A DNA stretch of 7,007 bases from Ruminiclostridium sp. GTDB lineage: Bacteria; Bacillota; Clostridia; DSM-8532. Below are positions 1 through 5,295 of this stretch, in pieces (position 1 is the stretch's first letter; each line of letters starts with the position of its first letter). A program made the position numbers and the translations under genes. The DNA lies in NCBI GenBank assembly GCA_003535195.1, contig DOHN01000052.1, forward strand, positions 682 through 7,688, written 5' to 3'. Under the pieces are notes generated by a model. The model saw only the letters and a list, made by a program, of their open reading frames with translations. It made no database searches and was not told where the DNA came from.

Positions 1-7
1 GCAACTT

Positions 8-37
8 ATTGTACCTTATCTTTCTTTTTATTGTCAA
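8..37 (-). promoter_or_regulatory. Sigma-A-type promoter firing out of the left edge
   Basis: On the minus strand a perfect -35 TTGACA (plus 32-37) is followed, after an 18-nt spacer, by -10 TACAAT (plus 8-13), five of six consensus bases. It points leftward, so it should drive a gene outside the window. It suggests that the left edge is ordinary chromosome rather than element. Confidence 0.6.
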
Positions 38-92
38 AACCGGGCTTTCGATTGGAAAATAATTCCGCTACACTATAGCCAGTCCAAAATTG

Positions 93-125
93 ACAAAAAA
101 ATAAAGCCCCCACAGTCTGGGAGCT
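93..125 (-). terminator. Intrinsic terminator of the candidate small RNA
   Basis: On the minus strand an 8-bp stem AGCTCCCA/TGGGGGCT (one T:G wobble) with loop GACTG lies at plus 105-125. It is followed by the T-rich run TTTATTTTTTT. The wobble and T-run both specify minus-strand termination. Confidence 0.65.
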
Positions 126-198
126 GCTAGCAACAGCTACCAAGACATGCGCCTTAGAGATGCAGACACATCTGCTAAGACTTGTGAGAGCGTTCACG
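93..198 (-). ncRNA. Candidate small RNA of about 105 nt
   Basis: A promoter-terminator pair encloses about 105 nt with no credible gene. The -10 is a perfect TATAAT (plus 205-210), 17 nt after a weak TTGCGC -35 (plus 228-233), which predicts a start near 198. Read on the minus strand, the transcript would fold first into a GTCTTAG/CTAAGGC stem continued by AGATG/CATCT, then an AGCTG/CAGCT hairpin, then a terminator hairpin. I do not recognise the RNA. It does not carry the signature bases of tmRNA, RNase P or SRP RNA. A short open frame (minus, 6-233) crosses it but lacks a ribosome binding site. It could instead be the attenuated leader of something to the left. The call rests on promoter and terminator spacing and the folds only. 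Confidence 0.4.
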
Positions 199-204
199 AC
201 CGTG

Positions 205-233
205 ATTATACCATGGTTTTGAATACTGCGCAA
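205..233 (-). promoter_or_regulatory. Promoter of the candidate small RNA
   Basis: The -10 is TATAAT at plus 205-210. A 17-nt spacer separates it from TTGCGC at plus 228-233. The -10 is perfect and the -35 matches only three of six consensus bases. Confidence 0.5.
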
Positions 234-296
234 GAGCTTACAGATGTTATCTAATCAGCAAAGTCTGGTAACATCGTTGTAGGCTCTTGTTTTTGA
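231..296 (+). terminator. Long hairpin followed by a T-tract, plus strand
   Basis: The left arm starts CAAGAGC (231-237) and ends with GATGTTATC. The right arm is GGTAACATC through GCTCTTG (ending at 289), and a T-run begins at 290. The mismatches are T:G pairs on the plus strand, which would be A:C on the minus strand, so the fold belongs to a plus-strand transcript. It looks like an intrinsic terminator, but no plus-strand gene is visible upstream in the window. It may instead be the first helix of a larger structured RNA. Confidence 0.45.
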
Positions 297-640
297 TTTT
301 GAGCGCATTGCTGCGCTTAAAATTAATCCAGCGTCCAGTAGTTCTTTGCATTACGATCTGGATCGCTGTGTGGGACAGGCCCTGCGGCCTGCTCCATGAA
401 CCCCGCACCACCGAACCTTCGAACCTTGACAACTTAATATCGTTGGTGGGCTACGATACCAAGTGCGATAGATAGTATGCCATGACCTCATTCTCTCTAA
501 GCCGGAGACTGAGCGAGCGTGCCTGAATTGCATAGCAATTCCCTTGTGACAACCTGCATAAGACTTATCAGGCAGCAGAGGAACGGTAGTCATAAATTTA
601 TATATAATGGGTAGGGCGTATTCGCTGTACGTCCTGCCCT
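297..640 (+). other. Gene-free, hairpin-rich region; possible structured RNA
   Basis: No open frame here has a credible ribosome binding site. Visible helices are: TTTTGAGCGCA/TGCGCTTAAAA (297-323); CAGCG-CCAG (329-338) with CTGG-CGCTG (358-368); GTGTGGG near 367 with CCCGCAC near 405, enclosing CAGGCC/GGCCTG; TATCGT/ACGATA (438-458); GAATTGC/GCAATTC (525-541); CCTG-ATAA/TTAT-CAGG near 552-573; ATGACCTC (from 483) closing on GAG and GTCAT (to 593); and GGGCGTA/TACGTCC near 613-633. Several contain G:T pairs that are stable only in plus-strand RNA. An 8-bp tandem repeat CGAACCTT lies at 412-427. No clear plus-strand promoter was found and no RNA family was recognised. Confidence 0.35.
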
Positions 641-653
641 TTATACACTTGTT

Positions 654-696
654 ATATCACAAAAAAGCCTATAAACCATAGACTTTCTTGTGATAT
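654..696. repeat. Stem-loop with 9-bp perfect outer stem
   Basis: The arms ATATCACAA (654-662) and TTGTGATAT (688-696) are exact inverted repeats. Inside them AAAG, CTAT and their partners ATAG, CTTT pair again with one mismatch. No T-run follows in either direction, so this is not a normal terminator. It sits between the structured region and the integrase end, where an element terminus or a protein-binding site is plausible. Its function is unknown. Confidence 0.5.
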
Positions 697-866
697 TATT
701 GGAGCGGGTTACGAGGAAGTAATTAACCCCTTTTCGTACCGTTTCCAATCGTTTGCTCACTTGTCTAAAACCTTTATTTTATGCGGTTTTCCGGCTCTTT
801 TGCTTTTGAACTCTTTACCCGGAAATTTACGGTTTTTAGCTTAATCGTGCAAAAAACGTGTACGGT
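697..866. other. Non-coding region downstream of integrase; possible attachment-site region
   Basis: No gene is seen. An inverted repeat TTTCCGG (788-794)/CCGGAAA (819-825) and three CGGTTT words (784, 830, 863) are present. Tyrosine recombinase genes of Tn916-type elements usually end close to one element terminus, so the junction probably lies here or in the preceding stem-loop. I could not find a matching core sequence on the other side. Confidence 0.25.
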
Positions 867-2006
867 TTATGCTATCTTATTGAGGATATCAACGGCTCTT
901 TCTTCCTCGCGCGGGTACAGGTGGCTATAGGTGTTCCAAGTCATTTCAATGCGGGAATGACCCAGCCGCCGGGCAACCTCCTGAATGTTGATGCCCTCAT
1001 TGGCAAGCACCGAAACGTGGGAATGGCGAAAGTCATGTATGCGTATGGTATCCAGCCCCGCCGTTTTGGAATATTGCTCATTTCTGCGTTGCACCGTTGC
1101 ATCCCTCAAACAGACCTTGCCGCCGCATACCCTGTAATCTTCGCTGAACCCCTTTAGCCGCGCTTGCCGCTTCTTGTGTTCACCTAATGCCAGAATCAGC
1201 GGTAGGGGCATTTGTAATGTCCTCATGGATGAATTGTTCTTGGGCGGCGTTTCCCTGTCACCGCCTTTTATTCTTTGCCGAATACTGCGCCTTACGGACA
1301 GATACGAGCCGTTTATATCGCTCCATTTCAAAGCGTGAATCTCGCCTTTTCTAAGCCCGGTATAAAACGCAATGCAAAAGAATGTATAAAAATCCCATTC
1401 GGACAAATCCCGGTACTTCTCTTTCTTTGCCTTTGCTGCTCTTTCAGCCGCGCTGATAAACTGCTTGAACTCCTGCGCTGTGTAAAACTTCATTTCTTCT
1501 TTGATTATTGTCGCGCTCTTGAAATTGCCTAATGTCGTGAGCGGATTTTTTGCGATATACTCCATTTTGAGAGCGTAATTGAGAATCGCCCGAATTTCAC
1601 CAAAAACATTTTGTTTCGTTTTGAGCGACAGCCCTTTTTGCTCCATTGACAACTTCCATTCCTGAATCATTGCAACGGTCAGTTTGTCAATGCGGGTATC
1701 TTTGAAAGTCGGCAGATAATGGATTGAATCACGGTTGTATTTATCCAATGTGGATTCACGGACTTCATATTGCTTTGCGGTGGTGAACTCGTCAAACAAC
1801 TGCTGAAAAGTCATTTTCTTTTTTGTCGAACCGCCTGTTTGCTTCTGTTCCTCCGTCAACTTCCGTTCCAAATCCTTTGCCGCTTCAAGGCCGTAGGCCG
1901 TGCGGGTTAGCTGTTTCGGCTTCCCGCTGTCGGAAATGTAGTTTATACGAACATTGTATTTCTGCAAGCCGTCTTTTTTTATGCCGTCAACCTTATAAAT
2001 TGGCAT
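867..2006 (-). CDS. int: Tyrosine recombinase/integrase (Tn916-like)
   Basis: A 379-aa site-specific recombinase expected to integrate and excise the element. The N-terminus (about residues 1-55) is a short arm-binding-type domain (starting MPIYKVDG). A SAM-like core-binding domain follows (about 66-160), then the catalytic domain (about 175-375). The catalytic set is complete: R219 (TGLRKGE), K256, H324 and R327 in HDFRHSH, H350 in RLGHSR, and nucleophile Y360 in TYSHL. The start at 2006 has GGAGG six bases upstream. A longer in-frame extension to a GTG at 2093 exists but would run through the gene's own promoter, so I reject it. It is transcribed from a separate promoter (2043-2071) and is last in the gene row, with its end facing the putative element terminus. 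Family assignment is by recognisable motifs and length; the exact insertion site is unknown. Confidence 0.93.
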   Translation of the reverse strand: MPIYKVDGIKKDGLQKYNVRINYISDSGKPKQLTRTAYGLEAAKDLERKLTEEQKQTGGSTKKKMTFQQLFDEFTTAKQYEVRESTLDKYNRDSIHYLPTFKDTRIDKLTVAMIQEWKLSMEQKGLSLKTKQNVFGEIRAILNYALKMEYIAKNPLTTLGNFKSATIIKEEMKFYTAQEFKQFISAAERAAKAKKEKYRDLSEWDFYTFFCIAFYTGLRKGEIHALKWSDINGSYLSVRRSIRQRIKGGDRETPPKNNSSMRTLQMPLPLILALGEHKKRQARLKGFSEDYRVCGGKVCLRDATVQRRNEQYSKTAGLDTIRIHDFRHSHVSVLANEGINIQEVARRLGHSRIEMTWNTYSHLYPREEERAVDILNKIA

Positions 2007-2042
2007 TATAAACCTCCGAAAGGCGGCTGACCCTGTATCGTT

Positions 2043-2071
2043 ATTATACCATAAAAAGCTGATAAATACAA
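2043..2071 (-). promoter_or_regulatory. Integrase promoter
   Basis: A perfect -10 TATAAT (plus 2043-2048) lies 17 nt from TTGTAT (plus 2066-2071), a weak -35. It sits in the 87-nt gap between the small HTH gene and int. It would allow int to be expressed independently of the upstream rep-ftsK transcript. Confidence 0.6.
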
Positions 2072-2093
2072 GGAAAACCGCCCTTTTTGTCAC

Positions 2094-2369
2094 CTATAAA
2101 TCAAGTTCTTTTAGCTTCTTAATACGCTTTTCCAAATCTTTTACATCAATCCCCCAGGCATCAAATGCAACCGCCGTATTGACCTTATTCGCGCCGTATG
2201 ATAATACGTTTCTGTCGTTCATTTCGCCTTTGGCAATTCTTTTAAGACGCGATATTGTAGCGGATGAACGCCGACCGAATAAAGCAGTTATCTCTTTGTT
2301 GCCTATTTCGGAATTGGCGTAATAGATTTTTAAAGCGGTGTTAATGTTCGTGATTTGCGGTATATTCAT
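2094..2369 (-). CDS. Small helix-turn-helix protein (91 aa), possible excision or regulatory factor
   Basis: A basic 91-aa protein. Residues about 23-46 (NKEITALFGRRSSATISRL) read as a helix-turn-helix, and the C-terminus (about 76-90) is a charged helix rich in E, K and L. I do not recognise the family. The start at 2369 is chosen because GGAGG lies eight bases upstream; longer in-frame starts would run deeply into ftsK. The gene overlaps the 3' end of ftsK by 29 bp, so it is probably translated in coupling with it. Its place directly before int, its size and its charge fit a recombination directionality factor (Xis), but a local repressor is equally possible. No experimental or family-level evidence for either role is visible. 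Confidence 0.75.
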   Translation of the reverse strand: MNIPQITNINTALKIYYANSEIGNKEITALFGRRSSATISRLKRIAKGEMNDRNVLSYGANKVNTAVAFDAWGIDVKDLEKRIKKLKELDL

Positions 2370-3699
2370 ATGCCCATCCTCCCTTATCCAAGGCCGTGTA
2401 CTCGTCAAACAAGTATCCCTGAAACACCGTGCCATCATGCAGGAGGAACCGCCCCTGCGCGTCCTTGGGTATCCGTTCTGCGGCATCCGTGCTGTCAAGG
2501 ATAATCTGCGAAAGCACATTGTCGGCACGACCACATACCCGGCAATCCAGATTGTTGCGAATCTGCCCTGCCAGAATGTTGGCATCCGGGCGCTGTGTCG
2601 CCAGTATCAGGTGAATACCGAACGCGCGGCCCTGACGGGCAATGACCGACAGCTTGCTTTCTATTTGTGCCACCAGCTCCTTACCCTGCTTGTCAAGGCC
2701 GGTTTTGTCCAGAACCTCCGCAACTTCATCACAGGCGAATACCATGCGGCGTAAAGCGGCCCCTGTCCTACTGTTGTAGGTGTCGAGGTTGGGGCATCCC
2801 GCATCTTTCAGCCTATGCTTTCGGTGCTCCAATTCATCCTCCAAGCTTGCCAGTAGGTTGAGCAGTTCCTTTTCCCCGGTGATGATTTCGCACTGGCTGT
2901 GCCACACATCCGGGAAATCCACGCCGCCTTTGAAATCGGCAATGAACACCACAGCGCCCTTTTGAATGCACTGCATCAGCAGGAGCTTGAGCAGCACGCT
3001 TTTGCCGGAGCCGGTAGAACCTCCCAACAGGATATGCGGTATCTGTGCCAGATTCACCGTTACACGCCCGGTCAGGCTTTCGCCCAGTACCAGAACGAAG
3101 CTGTCCTTGCTCAAAAACCGCTCCTCCCAATGCAGAACCTTCGGGAGTCCGTTTCCTGCGGGAACGCAGTGGAGCAATATGCGCCGCTTGCTTTCTCCCT
3201 CCCGGATTTTCACCGCATGGATGTTCAGCGCCGCTTCGATTTTCTCCCGCTTGTTTTCCCATTCGGTCAGGGGAATGCCGTTGGCCTCAAATTCAAGTAC
3301 TTCTATGTGGGGATTGGTGTTGTCCATATATCTTGCTGTCAGCAGCGGCGTTTCCCCGGCGCTGTTGATAAAGCCGATACGCTGCAAATTGTCGTGTATG
3401 CACTTGCCGCCGTAAGGCATCCCAAATAACAGAATCAAGCCTGCAATCCCGGCAATAAAGCCCACACAAAACAGGTTTTCAAAACCAATCCGTTTCATCT
3501 CTCCAAAGGGCTGGTCTGCGCCAAGCCCAAACAGCGGCACACGCAATACCCACAGAATGACCGCCACAGCCACATAGGCCGCAAGGGCAAGTTGCTTATT
3601 CTTCTGTGTTAAAAGGGCCGTAAAACCGCATTTGAGGCGCAACAGGAGGTAACGGCGCTTCGTCTGCTGTTCCAGCCTGAACTTCTTGTTGTTTTCCAT
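2341..3699 (-). CDS. FtsK/SpoIIIE-type DNA translocase, TcpA-like coupling protein
   Basis: A 452-aa membrane-anchored ATPase. Two transmembrane segments lie at about residues 37-53 and 76-96. A linker follows, then an FtsK/SpoIIIE ATPase domain (about 200-430) with Walker A GGSTGSGKS (226-234), Walker B MVFACDE (319-325) and the ATQRPD motif (367-372). No C-terminal FtsK gamma domain is visible. This size and layout match the coupling proteins of Tn916-family elements (Orf21, TcpA), which deliver nicked DNA to the conjugation channel at the membrane. The gene overlaps the 3' end of rep by 104 bp and the start of the small HTH gene by 29 bp, indicating one polycistronic unit. The upstream ribosome binding site is only moderate (AAAGGA about 12 bases away, or GGAAG adjacent), so a slightly different start is possible. 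Coupling function is inferred from family and context. Confidence 0.88.
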   Translation of the reverse strand: MENNKKFRLEQQTKRRYLLLRLKCGFTALLTQKNKQLALAAYVAVAVILWVLRVPLFGLGADQPFGEMKRIGFENLFCVGFIAGIAGLILLFGMPYGGKCIHDNLQRIGFINSAGETPLLTARYMDNTNPHIEVLEFEANGIPLTEWENKREKIEAALNIHAVKIREGESKRRILLHCVPAGNGLPKVLHWEERFLSKDSFVLVLGESLTGRVTVNLAQIPHILLGGSTGSGKSVLLKLLLMQCIQKGAVVFIADFKGGVDFPDVWHSQCEIITGEKELLNLLASLEDELEHRKHRLKDAGCPNLDTYNSRTGAALRRMVFACDEVAEVLDKTGLDKQGKELVAQIESKLSVIARQGRAFGIHLILATQRPDANILAGQIRNNLDCRVCGRADNVLSQIILDSTDAAERIPKDAQGRFLLHDGTVFQGYLFDEYTALDKGGWAYEYTANHEH

Positions 3700-4657
3700 C
3701 TTCCAACACCGTCCTTTCGTTGCAGATGGTTTCCGTTACGGAGCCATCCGGCTTGTATTCGATTATCCTGTGAATGCGGCGGAGAAAGGCCCGCCACGTT
3801 TCGTAATGCCCCCATTGCACCGCCTTATACTGTTCTATAAGCGGAAGGTTGCCTGTAATGTATACCTGCGTGTAACAGGCTACCTTGTCGCTGTATCGAG
3901 CGGGAAGATACAAGGGGTAGATATCCAGATAGTTGAGCATTTCTTCTATGGGAACCTGTGAATGGAATTCTTCCAATACCAGTACATCCTGTCCGTGGTA
4001 GGCGTCGAACAAAACGCCTTTGCCCTCCCGGTAGGTGGTAATGCGGCAAATGTCACGGGGATTGTGCTGGGAATAGATGTACCGTGTCTTTCCGGCTCCT
4101 GTTGCCCCAAACAAATAGGTCACTTCCAACCTGCGGTTTTCGGTGGCATATTTTTCAGACAGCAGCGTTTGCCGCAGAGTGTCAATGTCGCGGACTTTGA
4201 ATGCCAGCTTGGGGTCGTCCTCAATAATCTGCGCTGTTGTCATGCCCTCTTGAATGTTGTCCATGAGGCGTACCATGGCGGGAGCCTTTTCCGCTTTCTC
4301 GGCGGGCATGTCGCCCCACTCGGTAAAGCTGCCCTCCACAGAAGTTTCCGCCTTGCTGGTATCCATCCATTTTCCCGACTTCGCTACATAGTCCCGATTT
4401 TGCTGGCAAGTCCCGAACGTTTTGTCGATATGCGCCGTAGGGAACCGCCTCTTGACTGTACTGAACCGAACCGGTGAGGCCGAATAGAAAAAGACATGCG
4501 TGTGATACGTTCCCGTGGGTGCTATTTCATCCGCCATGCAGTAATAAGTCAAGGAAAATAGCAGCAGCTTTTCTGTGATTGCATCATGGGTCAGGCTGCA
4601 TTCCAGCGGGTTGTTAATCGTCAGCAGCCATTTCCGGCCCTGTTCGTTATCCGCCAT
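3596..4657 (-). CDS. rep: CRESS-type replication initiator: HUH endonuclease plus SF3 helicase
   Basis: A 353-aa Rep with the domain order of circovirus and geminivirus Reps. The nicking domain has motif I WLLTINNP (10-17), HUH motif II HTHVF (52-56) and motif III DYVAKSG, with Y90 the likely nucleophile and K93 conserved. The superfamily 3 helicase domain has Walker A GATGAGKT (184-191), Walker B VLVLEEF (225-231) and motif C VYITGN ending in N270. A basic WRAFLRRIHR patch follows at 288-297. Similar Reps are known from bacterial pCRESS plasmids and integrated relatives. Rep should nick the TAGTATTAC loop just upstream, become linked to the 5' end, and unwind the circle. In this mobile setting it may also act as a relaxase. 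The start has AGGAGG eight bases upstream. The C-terminal ~35 residues are encoded in the overlap with ftsK and look low in conservation. Confidence 0.9.
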   Translation of the reverse strand: MADNEQGRKWLLTINNPLECSLTHDAITEKLLLFSLTYYCMADEIAPTGTYHTHVFFYSASPVRFSTVKRRFPTAHIDKTFGTCQQNRDYVAKSGKWMDTSKAETSVEGSFTEWGDMPAEKAEKAPAMVRLMDNIQEGMTTAQIIEDDPKLAFKVRDIDTLRQTLLSEKYATENRRLEVTYLFGATGAGKTRYIYSQHNPRDICRITTYREGKGVLFDAYHGQDVLVLEEFHSQVPIEEMLNYLDIYPLYLPARYSDKVACYTQVYITGNLPLIEQYKAVQWGHYETWRAFLRRIHRIIEYKPDGSVTETICNERTVLEDGKQQEVQAGTADEAPLPPVAPQMRFYGPFNTEE

Positions 4658-4665
4658 CTTTTCAG

Positions 4666-4671
4666 CCTCCT
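4666..4671 (-). promoter_or_regulatory. Ribosome binding site of rep
   Basis: AGGAGG on the minus strand is eight bases before the rep ATG. It fixes the rep start and leaves only seven bases between it and the origin repeats, so origin binding and rep translation signals are tightly packed. Confidence 0.7.
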
Positions 4672-4678
4672 TTCCTGT

Positions 4679-4732
4679 TTGCTACATTGCTACACGTTTT
4701 CCATAAAGGGGTAATACTAACCCTTTATGGAA
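4679..4732 (-). other. Rolling-circle origin: nonanucleotide stem-loop with tandem iterons
   Basis: A 12-bp perfect stem (plus 4699-4710 with 4721-4732) holds a 10-nt loop, 4711-4720. On the minus strand, the rep coding strand, the loop reads TTAGTATTAC, containing TAGTATTAC, a nonanucleotide form used by circovirus-type origins (geminiviruses use TAATATTAC). By analogy, nicking is expected between T and A of TATT/AC, that is between 4713 and 4712 on the minus strand. Four bases beyond the stem on the rep side is an exact tandem repeat TGTAGCAA twice (4679-4694), in the same place as the Rep-binding hexamers of circoviruses. The rep start is 41 bases beyond the stem. The same site could serve as oriT when the element is mobilized. 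The sequence match is seen directly; nicking is inferred. Confidence 0.82.
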
Positions 4733-4735
4733 GGG

Positions 4736-4812
4736 GCGGCGCCGAACCGCCAGCGGCGGGCGCATTCCTTTGGGGGAATGCTTTTTTCCCGCCGCCTGCT
4801 GCCCGGCGCCGC
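4736..4812. repeat. Triple-nested GC-rich inverted repeat beside the origin
   Basis: Three nested pairs of exact arms share one centre: GCGGCGCCG/CGGCGCCGC (4736-4744, 4804-4812), GCGGCGGG/CCCGCCGC (4753-4760, 4788-4795) and GCATTCC/GGAATGC (4762-4768, 4775-4781). Six Ts follow the innermost hairpin on the plus strand (4782-4787), so it reads as an intrinsic terminator for plus-strand transcripts. It fills the gap between the 107-aa gene and the origin stem-loop. Possible roles are blocking antisense transcription into the small gene, a lagging-strand (single-strand) origin, or a boundary for Rep; none is proven. Confidence 0.7.
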
Positions 4813-4819
4813 TTTTCCT

Positions 4820-5143
4820 TTACGCTTTGGTATTCACCAAAGAAATGCCGGTGGCCCGTGCGCCTACCTGCGGTTGGTTGTTCTGCCAGTAAAAGTAAAG
4901 CTCCAGATTATCAAATTTCACTTCCACAAACCCACTTTCGGGAGCCTCCAAAAGCTGCGGCCCCGAAATCTTCACGCCGATTTTTTCCAGATTCCGTTCC
5001 GGCAGGGCGATCACATATTTGTGCCCTGAAACCGTGTCCGTGCGCTCCCCGTTTACAAATGCACGCACGGGAACAATTTCTGTAAGCCAGAATTTGTTGC
5101 CCACCGTGCGAAGGTCGATAATGACGTCGTTGATTCTAAGCAT
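4820..5143 (-). CDS. Uncharacterised 107-aa protein upstream of the origin
   Basis: A complete small soluble protein with no signal peptide or membrane segment. It appears mostly beta-strand, with alternating hydrophobic residues, a GHKYVIALPE stretch around residue 40 and a YFYWQNNQ turn near 83-90. The start at 5143 has AAGGAG five bases upstream. I do not recognise the family. Its size, beta-rich pattern and position just before the Rep gene are like the DUF961 (YdcP/Orf22/Orf23) proteins that precede the relaxase gene in Tn916 and ICEBs1, but I cannot show homology. A role in single-strand DNA handling or Rep assistance would be a guess. It is separated from rep by the origin and the nested repeat, yet probably shares its transcript because no other promoter for rep is visible. 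Confidence 0.8.
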   Translation of the reverse strand: MLRINDVIIDLRTVGNKFWLTEIVPVRAFVNGERTDTVSGHKYVIALPERNLEKIGVKISGPQLLEAPESGFVEVKFDNLELYFYWQNNQPQVGARATGISLVNTKA

Positions 5144-5156
5144 GATTTCTCCTTGT

Positions 5157-5183
5157 GCGGCGGAAACGGCCTATTTCCGCCGC
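5157..5183. repeat. 10-bp perfect inverted repeat in the 107-aa gene leader
   Basis: Arms GCGGCGGAAA (5157-5166) and TTTCCGCCGC (5174-5183) flank a 7-nt loop. It ends about three bases before the ribosome binding site of the 107-aa gene and has no T-run on the minus strand. It could be an mRNA-stabilising or translation-controlling hairpin, or an operator. Confidence 0.6.
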
Positions 5184-5215
5184 TTGTTTATTCAGGAAAG
5201 CTTTTCCGTGGTTTC

Positions 5216-5224
5216 AGTATAGCA
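5216..5224 (-). promoter_or_regulatory. Possible extended -10 promoter for the 107-aa/rep unit
   Basis: The minus strand reads TGCTATACT, an extended -10 (TG, one base, then TATACT). No good -35 is found at 16-18 bases. It lies 73 bases before the 107-aa start, with the 10-bp hairpin downstream in the leader. A weak core like this would suit activator or repressor control, for example by the XRE-like protein encoded next to it. Confidence 0.4.
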
Positions 5225-5295
5225 CCCTCCCATTCAAAACCTCGCCTTACAGTTGCACGCCGTGAAATTTATAAATTGGACAGCCGAATATCCTA

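Noticed and set aside
412..427. GGTTCGAA words resembling a tRNA T-loop (minus strand)
   Set aside because: They come from an 8-bp tandem repeat; no acceptor stem, D-arm or anticodon stem can be built around them.
426..457. Perfect TTGACA hexamer on the plus strand as a promoter for the structured block
   Set aside because: No acceptable -10 is found at 16-18 bases; the nearest TACGAT needs a 20-nt spacer and lies inside a hairpin.
351..593. Minus-strand 80-aa frame over the structured block
   Set aside because: No ribosome binding site, Arg/Cys/Trp-rich composition typical of chance frames, and it runs through several strong hairpins.
603..608. TATAAT on the plus strand as a promoter
   Set aside because: No -35-like hexamer at the right distance and no gene or clear RNA downstream.
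858..1157. Plus-strand open frame opposite int
   Set aside because: Shadow of the catalytic domain of the recombinase, which has all six catalytic residues in the minus frame.
2834..3262. Minus-strand 142-aa open frame inside ftsK
   Set aside because: It is an alternative frame of the FtsK-like gene, with Arg/Gly/Ala-rich low-complexity translation, no ribosome binding site and no domain motif.
2899..3429. Plus-strand 176-aa open frame opposite ftsK
   Set aside because: Antisense shadow of the ATPase gene; no ribosome binding site and no recognisable motifs.
3962..4477. Plus-strand 171-aa open frame opposite rep
   Set aside because: Antisense shadow of rep, whose HUH and helicase motifs are complete on the other strand.
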